This document shows, one piece after another, positions 36,970-46,009 of a DNA stretch of 64,000 bases. The DNA lies in contig USQQ01000007.1 in NCBI GenBank assembly GCA_900556875.1, positions 17,008 through 81,007 of the forward strand, written 5' to 3'. Source of the stretch: an uncultured Collinsella sp. (GTDB lineage: Bacteria; Actinomycetota; Coriobacteriia; Coriobacteriales; Coriobacteriaceae). The translations under genes were made by a program, and so were the position numbers. Below the pieces are notes generated by a model. The model saw only the letters and a program-made list of their open reading frames with translations, did no database searches and was not told the DNA's origin. The number at the start of each line of letters is the position of its first letter. Within the stretch, counting starts at the first letter, position 1.

Positions 36970-37932
36970 ATGGCAGACAACGGCATTGTTGCGGTGTTCG
37001 GCAGTATGAACATGGACCTTTCGGTGGCGTGCAAGCGCATGCCGCGCGCGGGCGAGACCGTCGGTGGCAGCGGTTTTATCACCAATGCCGGTGGTAAGGG
37101 CGCTAACCAGGCCGTCGCCGCCGCGCGCATGGGTGCGCGAACGTGCATGATCGGCGCTGTCGGGCGCGATGCGTTTGGCGATGTGCTGGTGGCGGGACTT
37201 CGGGATGCCGGCGTGGGCGTTGAGTTTGTGGCGCGTCGCGATGACGTGGAGACCGGTACCGCGACTATCATTCGCTGTGAGAGCGACAACCGCATCGTGC
37301 TGTCGCCGGGTGCCAACCATGCGCTTGCAGGCGATGATGTGGCCTGTGCGTTGCGCTATCTGGTGGCCGATGAGCTCGATCGCGATGTCTGCGGGCTCGC
37401 CCCCGCGGCCGGAAGCGTCTTTATCGCCCAGGGCGAATGTGACCTTGCGGCGACGGCCGAGGCGCTTATTTGCGCTCACGAGCTGGGGTTCTATACGGTC
37501 TTTAACCCCGCGCCGGCCTGCGCCCTGCCGGCGGGTGCGTGGCCCGCAGTCGACCTGGTCTGTCCCAACGAGACCGAATGCCAGGCGCTGACGGGCATTC
37601 TGCCCGCAGATGACGCGAGTTGTGTCGAAGCGCTTAATGCCCTGCTCGGCAAAGGCGCTGGCGCCGCGGTCATTACGCTGGGCGGTGCCGGTTCGGTTAC
37701 GCTCGGTGATGACGGCGAGCTGCTGCGCATGCCGTCGCTTTCGAGCACGGTAGTCGACACCACGGCGGCCGGCGATACGTTTATCGGCGCGTTGGCGGCG
37801 GCTCGCCTAGAGGGCTTGCCGCTCTTTGAGTGCATGGCCGCGGGTGCTCGCGCCTCGGCAGTGACGGTGTCGCGCCTGGGCGCTCAGCAATCGATTCCCA
37901 CGCGTGCCGAAGTTGAACATTGGTTTGGTTAA
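36970..37932 (+). CDS. rbsK: Ribokinase (PfkB family)
   Basis: 320 residues from ATG 36970, with GAGGAGG just upstream. The substrate-binding signature is FGSMNMDL, followed by NAGGKGANQAVAAARMGA; the ATP/anion-hole signature with the catalytic Asp is TTAAGDTFIGAL near residue 260. It phosphorylates ribose to ribose 5-phosphate, though other PfkB substrates are possible. With the nucleoside hydrolase 30 bases downstream it forms a nucleoside salvage unit: the hydrolase frees ribose and this kinase traps it. Confidence 0.85.
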   Translation: MADNGIVAVFGSMNMDLSVACKRMPRAGETVGGSGFITNAGGKGANQAVAAARMGARTCMIGAVGRDAFGDVLVAGLRDAGVGVEFVARRDDVETGTATIIRCESDNRIVLSPGANHALAGDDVACALRYLVADELDRDVCGLAPAAGSVFIAQGECDLAATAEALICAHELGFYTVFNPAPACALPAGAWPAVDLVCPNETECQALTGILPADDASCVEALNALLGKGAGAAVITLGGAGSVTLGDDGELLRMPSLSSTVVDTTAAGDTFIGALAAARLEGLPLFECMAAGARASAVTVSRLGAQQSIPTRAEVEHWFG

Positions 37933-37962
37933 ACGATAAAGACGGAGAAGCGGAGTAGAACA

Positions 37963-38937
37963 ATGGCAACCAAGAAGCTGATCCTTGATCTGGATATGGG
38001 TGTGGACGATGCGATGGCGCTGGCCTATGCCATCGCGAGCCCCGAGGTGGAGCTCGTGGGCATCACCACGTGCTTTGGCAACGTGCGCGTCGAGCAATCG
38101 GCGCACAACTGCCTGGCGGTGCTCGATCTGCTGGGCCGCCCCGAGGTTCCGGTGTACCTGGGCGCCGATCGTCCCATTAAGGCGACTGAGCCCTATACGC
38201 CGCCGGCGTCCACCACACTCATCCATGGCAAGAACGGCATTGGCGGGGCGAGCGTGCCCGCGTCGCCGTACGAGCCGGTGGGGGCGACGTCGGCCGACGG
38301 TAACGCGGCGGTCGATTACCTGATTGATGCCGCGCGCACCTATGGTCCCAATCTGGTCTACGTGGCGACCGGCCCGCTCTCCAACCTGGCACTTGCCTTG
38401 GAGCGCGATGCGGCGGCGATGATGTCTATCGGCCGCGTGGTCGTGATGGGCGGTGCGCTTACCGTGCCCGGAAACGTGAGCGCGGGCGCCGAGGCCAACA
38501 TGGCAAGTGATCCCGAGGCGGCCGATGCCGTGCTGCGTTCGGGCCGCAAGCTCACTATGGTGGGTCTGGATGTGACGCATCGCGTGGTGCTCACGCGTCG
38601 CGACATTGCCGGCTGGACGGGCTCGGGCACCATGGCCGGTTGTGCGTTTGCGAGCATGGTGGAGCACTACATTAGCTCGTACGAGATGAACGCCTCCTAC
38701 CTGGGTGGCTGCGCGCTGCACGATCCGCTTGCCGTCGCCGTGGCGATTGACCCCACGCTCGTGGGCGCGCTCGGCTGTAACTTGCGCATCGACCTGCTTG
38801 GCGAGTATCGCGGCCGCACCATCTGCGATGAGCGCCGTGTGGCCGATCCCGACAAGAGCGCACTCGTGGCACTGACCGTCGACGCCCCGCGCTTTCTGTC
38901 CGAGTTCAAGGCGCGTATGGCCCGCGTCCTGGGCTAA
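37963..38937 (+). CDS. Inosine-uridine-preferring nucleoside hydrolase
   Basis: 324 residues. The Ca2+/ribose-binding DxDxGxDD motif is at D9-D16 (LDLDMGVDDAMAL). The second half has GALTVPGNVSAGAEANMASDPEAA-type features (split here as GALTVPGNVS and EANMASDPEAA), with the Asn/Glu that bind ribose and VTHRVVLT. It splits N-glycosidic bonds of ribonucleosides into base and ribose. A terminator follows. Confidence 0.9.
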   Translation: MATKKLILDLDMGVDDAMALAYAIASPEVELVGITTCFGNVRVEQSAHNCLAVLDLLGRPEVPVYLGADRPIKATEPYTPPASTTLIHGKNGIGGASVPASPYEPVGATSADGNAAVDYLIDAARTYGPNLVYVATGPLSNLALALERDAAAMMSIGRVVVMGGALTVPGNVSAGAEANMASDPEAADAVLRSGRKLTMVGLDVTHRVVLTRRDIAGWTGSGTMAGCAFASMVEHYISSYEMNASYLGGCALHDPLAVAVAIDPTLVGALGCNLRIDLLGEYRGRTICDERRVADPDKSALVALTVDAPRFLSEFKARMARVLG

Positions 38938-38948
38938 ATGTTTTTCAC

Positions 38949-38987
38949 GCCCCGCCCCATGTAGTCAATTTGGGACGGGGCTTTTTT
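38949..38987 (+). terminator. Terminator after the nucleoside hydrolase
   Basis: 11-bp stem with one mismatch (38949-38959 with 38971-38981) and six T. The word GTCAATTTGGGACGGGGCT here recurs in both orientations near luxS (45310-45412). Confidence 0.85.
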
Positions 38988-39035
38988 AGCTACCGAGTAA
39001 ATGTGCCCGTTGGGGGAATAGTCGCACCACTTTGC

Positions 39036-39080
39036 TTGACAACAGGCTAAACTAGCTATTAAACATTTACTATTCTGTTT
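39036..39080 (+). promoter_or_regulatory. Promoter/operator region of the LacI-type gene
   Basis: A consensus -35 TTGACA (39036) has an imperfect -10 (TATTAA, 39057). AAACAT...CTGTTTAG words overlap it and resemble the GTAAAC/GTTTAC sites elsewhere, suggesting autoregulation. Confidence 0.45.
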
Positions 39081-39164
39081 AGATTGAATTTGCGGTCGTT
39101 TAGTTATCGAGTCACGGGGCGGTCAGGCCACGATGCTCGACCGCGACCGTTACTAGGGGGAACA

Positions 39165-40175
39165 ATGGCTAAAGCAAGTGTTCGCGAGATCAGCCGCATC
39201 ACCGGTTTTTCGCCTGCGACCGTGTCCAACGCGCTCAACCGCAAGCGCAGCGTGAGCGAGGAGACCGCCAAGGTCATCCTGGAGTGCGCACAATCGCTCG
39301 GATACCAGCAGTCGACGCAGCTCGAGAGTATCCAGTTCGTGCTTGCGCGCAAGACGGGTGCCATCCTGGACGAGAGCACCTTCCATCCCGCGGTTATTGA
39401 GGGCGTGGAGCGTCAGGCGCGTCGCCACGGCATGAGCACGAGCTTTGTCTCGCTCGACTTTAGCGACCTGGACGCCGTGCGCCCGCAGGTCGAGGGCCTG
39501 ATCGCCGATCCGTCCGCCGCCATTGTGCTAATGGGTACGGAGTTGGGCGAGGAGGACTACGCCCTGTTCGCTAACGCCGCCGCCCACCTGATTGTGCTCG
39601 ATGGCTGGAGCGATCGCCAGTATTTCGACGCCGTGGTCATTGCCAACACCGATTCGGTGCTGCGCGCCGTGGACTACCTTATCGAGAAAGGCCACAAGCA
39701 GATCGGCTATCTGGCGGGCGACCTTCGTATTCGCAACTTTAAGGATCGCGAGCGCGGCTATCGCCAAGCGCTTGAGGACGCGGGCCTCGAGGCCAATCCG
39801 GCATGGCGTGTCACGTTGGGCACCACGCTCGAGGGTGCCTATCGCGACATGGGCGTGTGGCTCGACAGCGTCTCGCACGACGACCTGCCGACGGCTTTCT
39901 TTGCCGAGAACGACGTGCTCGCCGTGGGTGCCATGCGCGCGCTCAACGAGCACGGCATACGTGTGCCCGACGATGTCTCGATCATCGGCTTTGACGACCT
40001 ATCTCTGGGTGCCTTCTCCAACCCGCCGCTCACCACGGTGCACGTTCCCAAGCACGAGGTGGGCGAGATCGCGGTGCGCCGCCTGGTGGGCAACATCCGC
40101 AATCCCAAGAGCTATACCTGCAAAACGGCCGTATCGACCTATTTTGTCGAGCGCCAGAGCGTGCGCGAAATCTAG
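39165..40175 (+). CDS. LacI-family transcriptional regulator
   Basis: 336 residues from ATG 39165 (TAGGGGG upstream). An HTH with hinge occupies ~1-60 (REISRITGFSPATVSNALN, NRKRSVSEETAKVI). The periplasmic-binding-like sugar sensor follows (VIEGVERQARRHGMST, DGLADDVS-type region IRVPDDVSIIGFDDL). It lies just upstream of the isomerase/transketolase/kinase operon and is the likely local regulator. Its own leader and four other intergenic regions carry AAACA/TGTTT palindromes, so it may control several loci. The effector sugar is unknown. Confidence 0.88.
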   Translation: MAKASVREISRITGFSPATVSNALNRKRSVSEETAKVILECAQSLGYQQSTQLESIQFVLARKTGAILDESTFHPAVIEGVERQARRHGMSTSFVSLDFSDLDAVRPQVEGLIADPSAAIVLMGTELGEEDYALFANAAAHLIVLDGWSDRQYFDAVVIANTDSVLRAVDYLIEKGHKQIGYLAGDLRIRNFKDRERGYRQALEDAGLEANPAWRVTLGTTLEGAYRDMGVWLDSVSHDDLPTAFFAENDVLAVGAMRALNEHGIRVPDDVSIIGFDDLSLGAFSNPPLTTVHVPKHEVGEIAVRRLVGNIRNPKSYTCKTAVSTYFVERQSVREI

Positions 40176-40243
40176 GCAGAACGGCGCCAGACCTCAGAGC
40201 GGAAAAGTCCGCCAAAGGCAACCATATATGACGCTACCAAGAG

Positions 40244-40269
40244 AGAGGGTCCTACGGGGCCCTCTTTTT
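40244..40269 (+). terminator. Terminator after the LacI-type gene
   Basis: Stem AGAGGGTCC with GGGCCCTCT (one G-T pair), followed by TTTTT. Confidence 0.82.
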
Positions 40270-40288
40270 GTTGCCCTTGTATGTTCAG

Positions 40289-40409
40289 ATTGTTTACATA
40301 CCGTTTAGGCTGATTTCTCTACCGTTTACGGGACTTTCGCGCTAAACTACTAAACAAAAGAGTAAAACATTTAGTAAACAGAACAAAACGAAACATGCGT
40401 CTGTTTACT
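40289..40409 (+). promoter_or_regulatory. Cluster of GTAAAC/GTTTAC operator-like sites before the sugar operon
   Basis: Words GTTTACATACCGTTTAGG, CCGTTTACGG, CTAAACTACTAAACA and AGTAAACAG...CTGTTTACT. The last pair is a perfect 9-bp inverted repeat at 40373-40381 and 40401-40409. LacI-family and CcpA-like proteins bind such palindromes. Confidence 0.5.
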
Positions 40410-40435
40410 GAACATGTGATTAGGGGAGGACGTAC

Positions 40436-41836
40436 ATGGATAAGATCAAGCTCGGTTTCGTGCCCACGCGCCGCAGCATCTTTAGCGCGCCGGACGCGAT
40501 CAAGTATCGCGGCCTTACGGCTGATCGCCTGCGCGAGATCGGCGTCGACATCGTGGATATCGACGACATCAACGACGAGGGCCTGCTGTTCGACGACAGC
40601 CATATCGCGCCTATCGTCGAGAAGTTCCGCGCCGAGGGCGTCGATGGCATCATGCTGTGCCACGCCAACTTTGGTACCGAGTACGTTTGCGCCCGCCTTG
40701 CCCGCGAGCTCGGTCTGCCCGTGCTGCTGTGGGGTCCGCGCGACGAGCGCCCCGAGCCCGACGGCACCCGCCTGCGCGATAGCCAGTGCGGCCTGTTCGC
40801 CACCGGCAAGGTCCTGCGCCGCTTCCAGGTGCCCTTCACCTACATGACCAACTGCCGCCTGACCGATCCCGAGTTCGAGCGCGGCGTCTGGGACTTTTTG
40901 GCCGTGTGCAACGTGGTCAAGACCTTCAAGCACACCCGTATTCTGCAGATGGCCACCCGTCCGTTCGACTTCTGGTCGACCATGTGCAACGAGGGCGAGC
41001 TGCTCGAGAAGTTCAACATCCAGCTTTCGCCCATCCCCATGACCGAGCTTGTCCAGGCCGTGCGCGACGCCCAGGCCGACGAGCAGGCCATGGCAGCCAT
41101 GCTCGCCCACATTGCCGACAGCTTTGAGATCTGCATCCCCGAGGATAAGGTCCCCGCTGTGGCCGGTCTTGCCATCGCCATGAAGCGCTTGGTCGAGAAG
41201 TACGGTTGCAACGCCGGTGCCATCCAGTGCTGGAACGCCCTGCAGGACGAGTTGGGCATTATGCCCTGCGCCGCCAACGCCATCCTTAACGAGATGGGTA
41301 TCCCCGTCGTGTGCGAGACAGATATCCACGGCGCCATCACCGCGCTGATGGTCGAGGCTGCCGATCTGGGCCGTCACCGCGGCATGTTCGCCGACTGGAC
41401 CGTGCGTCATCCCGACAACGAGAACGGCGAGCTGCTGCAGCACTGTGGCCCCTGGCCCTGCAGCTGTGCGGCCGTCAAGCCCAAGCTCACCTACCCGCTG
41501 GCGTTCGATCACCCCGGCGCGCTGACGGCCGAGGCCAAGCACGGCGACCTCACCCTTGCCCGTTTTGACGGCGACAACGGCGAGTACTCGCTGCTGCTGG
41601 GCAATGCCCGCGGCATCGACGGCCCGGCCGGCATGGGCACCTACCTGTGGGTCGAGGTCGACAACCTCAAGCGCCTCGAGGCCAAGATCGTCGAGGGTCC
41701 CTACATCCACCACTGCGTCGCCATTCACGCCAACGTCGTGCCGGTGCTCTACGAGGCGTGCAAGTACATCGGCATTGCCCCCGACTTATACGACCCGATT
41801 GAAGAAGACGTCAAAGCCTACCTGCGAGGAGAGTAG
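40436..41836 (+). CDS. L-fucose/arabinose isomerase-like sugar isomerase
   Basis: 466 residues; AGGGGAGGA lies just upstream of ATG 40436. It resembles the two-domain L-fucose isomerase-related family (COG2407): a Rossmann-like first half (GVDGIMLCHANFGTEYVC, VLLWGPRDERPEP) and a C-terminal half with metal-ligand candidates in QCWNALQDELG, ETDIHGAIT and CGPWPCSC. It should convert an aldose to a ketose. As first gene of an operon with a split transketolase and an FGGY kinase, it could make the ketose that is then phosphorylated and cleaved. Apiose to apulose is one proposal. Fucose is unlikely, as no fuculose-phosphate aldolase is present. Confidence 0.78.
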   Translation: MDKIKLGFVPTRRSIFSAPDAIKYRGLTADRLREIGVDIVDIDDINDEGLLFDDSHIAPIVEKFRAEGVDGIMLCHANFGTEYVCARLARELGLPVLLWGPRDERPEPDGTRLRDSQCGLFATGKVLRRFQVPFTYMTNCRLTDPEFERGVWDFLAVCNVVKTFKHTRILQMATRPFDFWSTMCNEGELLEKFNIQLSPIPMTELVQAVRDAQADEQAMAAMLAHIADSFEICIPEDKVPAVAGLAIAMKRLVEKYGCNAGAIQCWNALQDELGIMPCAANAILNEMGIPVVCETDIHGAITALMVEAADLGRHRGMFADWTVRHPDNENGELLQHCGPWPCSCAAVKPKLTYPLAFDHPGALTAEAKHGDLTLARFDGDNGEYSLLLGNARGIDGPAGMGTYLWVEVDNLKRLEAKIVEGPYIHHCVAIHANVVPVLYEACKYIGIAPDLYDPIEEDVKAYLRGE

Positions 41837-41838
41837 AA

Positions 41839-42675
41839 ATGGCAACTATCGAAGAGCTTGAGTCCCTGCGTTGGGACCTTCGCCGCGATTGCGTCGATAT
41901 CATCATGGCTGGCGCCGGCGGCCACATCGGCGGCGACATGTCGGTGATCGACGCCCTCATGACCCTCTACGCCAACCATCTCAACATTTCGCCCGAGACC
42001 GTCGACGATCCCAACCGCGATCGCTTCGTGCTCTCTAAGGGTCATGCCATGGAGGCCTACTACGCGGTGCTCTGCCACGAGGGCTATCTGGACCTCGATG
42101 ACGTCAAGGCCCGCTTCTCCAAGTTCGGCAGCCCCTACATCGGTCACCCCAACAACAAGCTCAAGGGCATCGAGATGAACTCGGGCTCGCTGGGTCACGG
42201 TCTGCCCGTGGCCGTGGGCATGGCGCTTGCCGGCAAGATGGACGGCCGCGACTACCGCGTCTGCACCATCATGGGCGACGGCGAGCTTGCCGAGGGCTCG
42301 GTCTGGGAGGGCGCTATGAGCGGCGGCAACTACCAGCTCGATAACCTGTGCGCGCTCGTGGACCGCAACCGCCTGCAGATCAGCGGCAGCACCGAGGACG
42401 TTATGAAGCAGGACTCGCAGGAGGAGCGCTGGGCCGCCTTCGGCTGGAACGTGCTCTCCATTCCGGGCAACGACGTCCAGGCCATCGACGCCGCGCTGAC
42501 GCTGGCCGCCGAGACCAAGGGTAAGCCCACGGTCATCATCCTCAACACGGTGAAGGGCTACGGCTCGCCGGTTATGGAGGACAAGGCCTCCTGGCATCAT
42601 CATCTGCCCAACGATGAGGAATATGCCCAGATCATCGCCGATTTCGCTGCCCATAAGGAGGCTATCAATGGCTAA
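41839..42675 (+). CDS. Transketolase, N-terminal (TPP-binding) subunit
   Basis: 278 residues, half-length as in split transketolases. The active-site His is in GGHIGGDMS; SKGHAMEAYYA and the thiamine-diphosphate motif GDGELAEGSVWEGAMSGGNY with the metal-binding DRN follow. It pairs with the next gene, which overlaps it by 8 bases. The complex moves two-carbon units between sugar phosphates. Whether it serves the pentose phosphate pathway or a dedicated route, as AptA does for apulose 4-phosphate, cannot be read from sequence alone. Confidence 0.88.
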   Translation: MATIEELESLRWDLRRDCVDIIMAGAGGHIGGDMSVIDALMTLYANHLNISPETVDDPNRDRFVLSKGHAMEAYYAVLCHEGYLDLDDVKARFSKFGSPYIGHPNNKLKGIEMNSGSLGHGLPVAVGMALAGKMDGRDYRVCTIMGDGELAEGSVWEGAMSGGNYQLDNLCALVDRNRLQISGSTEDVMKQDSQEERWAAFGWNVLSIPGNDVQAIDAALTLAAETKGKPTVIILNTVKGYGSPVMEDKASWHHHLPNDEEYAQIIADFAAHKEAING

Positions 42676-43606
42676 CAAGATCGCCAACCGCAAAGTTATC
42701 TGCGACACGCTGCTCGAGGCCGCCGCAACTGACAAAGACATCGTCGTCCTGTGCTCCGACTCCCGCGGCTCCGCATCGCTCACGCCGTTCTTCGATCAGT
42801 ATCCCCAGCAGTCCATTGAGGTCGGCATTGCCGAGCAGGACCTGGTGAGCATCGCCGCCGGCATGGCCTCGTGCGGCAAGAAGGCCTGGGCCGCCTCGCC
42901 GGCGTCCTTTGTGACCACGCGTTCGTATGAGCAGTGCAAGGTCGACGTCTCGTACTCCAACACCAACGTCAAGCTCATCGGCATCTCGGGCGGCGTGTCC
43001 TATGGCGCCCTGGGTATGAGCCACCACTCCGCGCAGGATATCGCCGCCATGAGCGCGATTCCCAACATGCGCGTGTATCTGCCGAGCGACCGCTTCCAGA
43101 CCGCCGAGCTTGTGCGCGCCCTGGTAGCCGACAACAAGCCGGCCTACATCCGCGTGGGGCGCAACCCGGTCGAGGACGTGTACGCCGAGGGCGAGTGCCC
43201 GTTCCAGATGGATCGCGCCACCTGGGTGCGTCGCGGCACCGATGTGACGCTTGTCGCCACCGGTGAGATGGTCCGCCATGCCGTGGACGCCGCCGATTTG
43301 CTGGCCGAGCAGGGAATCTCGGCAACGGTGCTCGACATGTACTGCGTCAAGCCACTCGACGCCGAGGCCGTGATCGAGGCCGCCGGTACCACGCGTGCCG
43401 TCGTGACGGTCGAGGAGCACAGCCCCTTCGGCGGCCTGGGTTCCATGGTCGCGCAGGTCGTGGGCGAGCATTGCCCGCGTCCGGTTAAGTGCCTGAGTCT
43501 ACCCGATGCGCCGGCCATCACCGGTACGAGCCCCGAGGTCTTTGCGCACTACGGCCTGACGGGCGAGGGAATCGCCAAGACGGTCGCCGAGTTCCTCGGC
43601 AACTAG
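42668..43606 (+). CDS. Transketolase, C-terminal (pyrimidine-binding) subunit
   Basis: 312 residues from ATG 42668; AAGGAGG lies inside the end of the previous gene. The essential Glu is in EVGIAEQDLVSIAAGMA, aromatic stacking residues in SPASFVTTRSYEQ, and the C-terminal domain follows (MYCVKPLDAEAV, VEEHSPFGGLGSM). It completes the split transketolase. The ~170 bases to the kinase gene hold only short inverted words such as GCGTAC/GTACGC. Confidence 0.88.
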   Translation: MANKIANRKVICDTLLEAAATDKDIVVLCSDSRGSASLTPFFDQYPQQSIEVGIAEQDLVSIAAGMASCGKKAWAASPASFVTTRSYEQCKVDVSYSNTNVKLIGISGGVSYGALGMSHHSAQDIAAMSAIPNMRVYLPSDRFQTAELVRALVADNKPAYIRVGRNPVEDVYAEGECPFQMDRATWVRRGTDVTLVATGEMVRHAVDAADLLAEQGISATVLDMYCVKPLDAEAVIEAAGTTRAVVTVEEHSPFGGLGSMVAQVVGEHCPRPVKCLSLPDAPAITGTSPEVFAHYGLTGEGIAKTVAEFLGN

Positions 43607-43780
43607 TAGAAACAGACGCTGCGCGGCCGCCAAGCACCGCACCTTGCCGTTCAAACCGTCGCTTGCGTACACAAAGTACGCGGCGGCCCTCTTTCACGGC
43701 GATCTGCGGCACTTGACGACCGCTCGCTCCTTGTCCGTCGGGTTTTAGTTTTTGAATCGACGGGGGAGACAGGAGAGTAC

Positions 43781-45271
43781 ATGAGCAAATACATCATCGG
43801 AATCGATCAATCCACGCAGGGTACCAAGGCGCTGCTGGTGGACGAGGGCGGCCATTTGATTCATCGTGCCGATCGCCCGCATCGCCAGATTGTCAACGAG
43901 GCCGGCTGGGTGAGCCATGATCCAGCCGAGATCGCCGCTAACGTGCTGGCCGTGGCACGCGCCGTGGTGGAGGAGACCGGGGTCGATCCGGCCGACGTCG
44001 CCGGCATCGGCATCTCCAATCAGCGCGAGACCACCGTTGCCTGGAGGCGCACGACGGGCGAGCCGCTGTGCGACGCCGTGGTGTGGCAGTGCGCCCGCGC
44101 CCGTGAGCTGTGCGACGAGCTGGCCGCGCGCGAGGGTGTGGCCGAGCTGGTGCGCGACACGACGGGTCTGGTACTCTCGCCCTACTATCCGGCGGGCAAG
44201 ATGGCTTGGATTCTCGCGAACGTTCCCACGGCTGCCGAGGCCGCGGCGGCAGGCGAGCTGTGTCTGGGCACCATCGATGCCTGGGTGGTTTGGACGCTCA
44301 CGGGCGGCGCGGAGTTCCGCTGCGACTGGTCTAACGCCAGCCGCACACAACTCTTTGACCTGCGCCGTGGCTGCTGGAGTGAGCCGGTGTGTGAGGCCTT
44401 TGGCGTCGATCCTGCCTGCCTGCCGCAGGTGACCGACTCCGATGGCATGTTCGGCACGACGGATCTGGGCGGCTTTTTGCCGGCGCCCGTGCCCATTCAC
44501 GGTGTGCTCGGCGACAGCCATGCCGCCTTGTTTGCCCAGGGCTGCCACAGCCGCGGCATGGCCAAGGCGACCTATGGCACCGGCAGCTCGGTCATGATGA
44601 ACGTCGGCGTCGAGTTCGTTGCCAGCTCGCACGGGCTTTCGAGCTCGCTTGCGTGGCGTATGGACGGCGTGACCGAGTATGTGCTCGAGGGCAACGTGAG
44701 CTACGCCGGCGCCGTCAAGACGTGGCTGCGCGACGACCTGGAGCTCATCAACAATCCCGAGGAAGTCACCGACCTGTGCTACGCCGCCAATCCGGCGAGC
44801 CGTGTCTACCTTGTGCCGGCGTTCACTGGCCTGGGCGCGCCGCACTGGGCGAGCGATGCCGAGGGCTGCGTCTTTGGCATGACGCGCACCACGGGCCGTG
44901 CGGAGTTCGTAAAGGCCGCCGATGAGTCGATCGCCTATCAGATCTTCGACGTCATCGATGCGATGGTCGAGGATTCGGGTGCGGCGCTGGCCGAGCTTCG
45001 TGTTGACGGCGGTCCCACGCGCGACGCGTACCTGATGCAGTTTGAGAGCGACTTGGTTGGCTCGCCCATCCGCATCGCGAGCAACGACGAGATGAGCGGC
45101 CTGGGTGCGGCCTGGGCCTGCGGCATTGCGCTGGGCATGTACACGCGCGATGTCGTCGACGTCTACGGCGCCCGCGACATCGTGGAGCCTGCCATGCCTG
45201 CCGACGTGCGAGCCAAAAAGATCGCCGGCTGGCGCCATGCCGTGAAATCTACAATCGCGTACACCGCCTAG
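43781..45271 (+). CDS. FGGY-family carbohydrate kinase
   Basis: 496 residues. The FGGY N-domain begins GIDQSTQGTKALL, with GISNQRETTVAWRR, WQCARA and the catalytic-Asp region (CDWSNASRT). The C-domain has GDSHAALFAQG, YGTGSSVMMNVG and RVDGGPTRDAYLMQFESDL, the last close to glycerol kinase and xylulokinase. It phosphorylates a polyol or ketose with ATP. With the preceding isomerase and transketolase genes, a ketopentose kinase such as apulose kinase is more likely than glycerol kinase; no glpF or glpD is near. Confidence 0.83.
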   Translation: MSKYIIGIDQSTQGTKALLVDEGGHLIHRADRPHRQIVNEAGWVSHDPAEIAANVLAVARAVVEETGVDPADVAGIGISNQRETTVAWRRTTGEPLCDAVVWQCARARELCDELAAREGVAELVRDTTGLVLSPYYPAGKMAWILANVPTAAEAAAAGELCLGTIDAWVVWTLTGGAEFRCDWSNASRTQLFDLRRGCWSEPVCEAFGVDPACLPQVTDSDGMFGTTDLGGFLPAPVPIHGVLGDSHAALFAQGCHSRGMAKATYGTGSSVMMNVGVEFVASSHGLSSSLAWRMDGVTEYVLEGNVSYAGAVKTWLRDDLELINNPEEVTDLCYAANPASRVYLVPAFTGLGAPHWASDAEGCVFGMTRTTGRAEFVKAADESIAYQIFDVIDAMVEDSGAALAELRVDGGPTRDAYLMQFESDLVGSPIRIASNDEMSGLGAAWACGIALGMYTRDVVDVYGARDIVEPAMPADVRAKKIAGWRHAVKSTIAYTA

Positions 45272-45309
45272 CATGATTATTCTGAGACGGGGATTAAAAA
45301 CTCATTGAT

Positions 45310-45347
45310 CCCCGTCCCGGGCAGCTCATTTGGGACGGGGCTTTTTT
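45310..45347 (+). terminator. Terminator after the kinase gene
   Basis: 9-bp stem CCCCGTCCC/GGGACGGGG followed by C and six T. A third copy of one arm (GAGCCCCGTCCCAAATT, 45388-45404) lies in the luxS leader and could pair with the right arm. Confidence 0.85.
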
Positions 45348-45350
45348 GAC

Positions 45351-45359
45351 TGGTATGAT
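45351..45359 (+). promoter_or_regulatory. Candidate extended -10 promoter of luxS
   Basis: TGGTATGAT (TG-n-TATGAT) directly after the T run of the preceding terminator, 65 bases before luxS. Confidence 0.4.
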
Positions 45360-45423
45360 TGGTGCGACCATTCGAACCAGCTAAAAGAGCCCCGTCCCAA
45401 ATTGACTACCGAGAGGAACTGCC

Positions 45424-45912
45424 ATGGAGCGCATTGCAAGTTTTTCCGTTGACCATCTGCTGCTTGAGCCCGGCGTGTATGTGAGCCGCATCGACCGCGA
45501 TCCGGCGACCGGCGCCGCCGTCACCACCTTTGACCTGCGCCTGACCACGCCCAACAAGGAGCCAGTCATGAACACGGCCGAGTGCCACACCATTGAGCAT
45601 CTGGGCGCCACCTTCCTTCGCAACCATGCCGAGTGGTCGAGCCGTATCGTCTACTTTGGGCCCATGGGCTGCCGCACGGGCTTTTACCTCGTCGTTTTTG
45701 GTGAGCTGACGAGCGAGGAAATCTTGCCGCTTGTGCGTGAGCTGTTCGAGTTTGTTGCTGGCTTTGAGGGCGATATCCCCGGCGCTGCTCCCGAGGAGTG
45801 CGGCAACTACCTGGACCAGAACCTCCCCATGGCCAACTGGCTTGCGCGTCGTTATCTCGACCGCGACCTGGCCGATATCGACGAGAAGCACCTGCACTAT
45901 CAGCAGGCATAG
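45424..45912 (+). CDS. luxS: S-ribosylhomocysteine lyase
   Basis: 162 residues, normal LuxS length. Metal ligands are H55 and H59 of HTIEHLGATFLRNH, and the third-ligand Cys region is in GAAPEECGNYLDQN. The catalytic Cys motif is GPMGCRTGFYL. It splits S-ribosylhomocysteine to homocysteine and DPD, the precursor of autoinducer-2, within the activated methyl cycle. It is monocistronic, and GAGAGGAA supports the start. The Pfs partner is not in the window. Confidence 0.95.
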   Translation: MERIASFSVDHLLLEPGVYVSRIDRDPATGAAVTTFDLRLTTPNKEPVMNTAECHTIEHLGATFLRNHAEWSSRIVYFGPMGCRTGFYLVVFGELTSEEILPLVRELFEFVAGFEGDIPGAAPEECGNYLDQNLPMANWLARRYLDRDLADIDEKHLHYQQA

Positions 45913-46009
45913 GGCCGCCCTCTGCCTCCAAACCGTTCACACGGAGATATCGACCGTTTAACTGTTTAGAAGTGTTTATTCGAGGTCATTAGCACTAGCT
46001 CGCTTAAAC

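Noticed and set aside
43607..43780. RNA gene or small ORF between the transketolase and the kinase genes
   Set aside because: Only short inverted words (GCGTAC/GTACGC) and no frame with a ribosome site.
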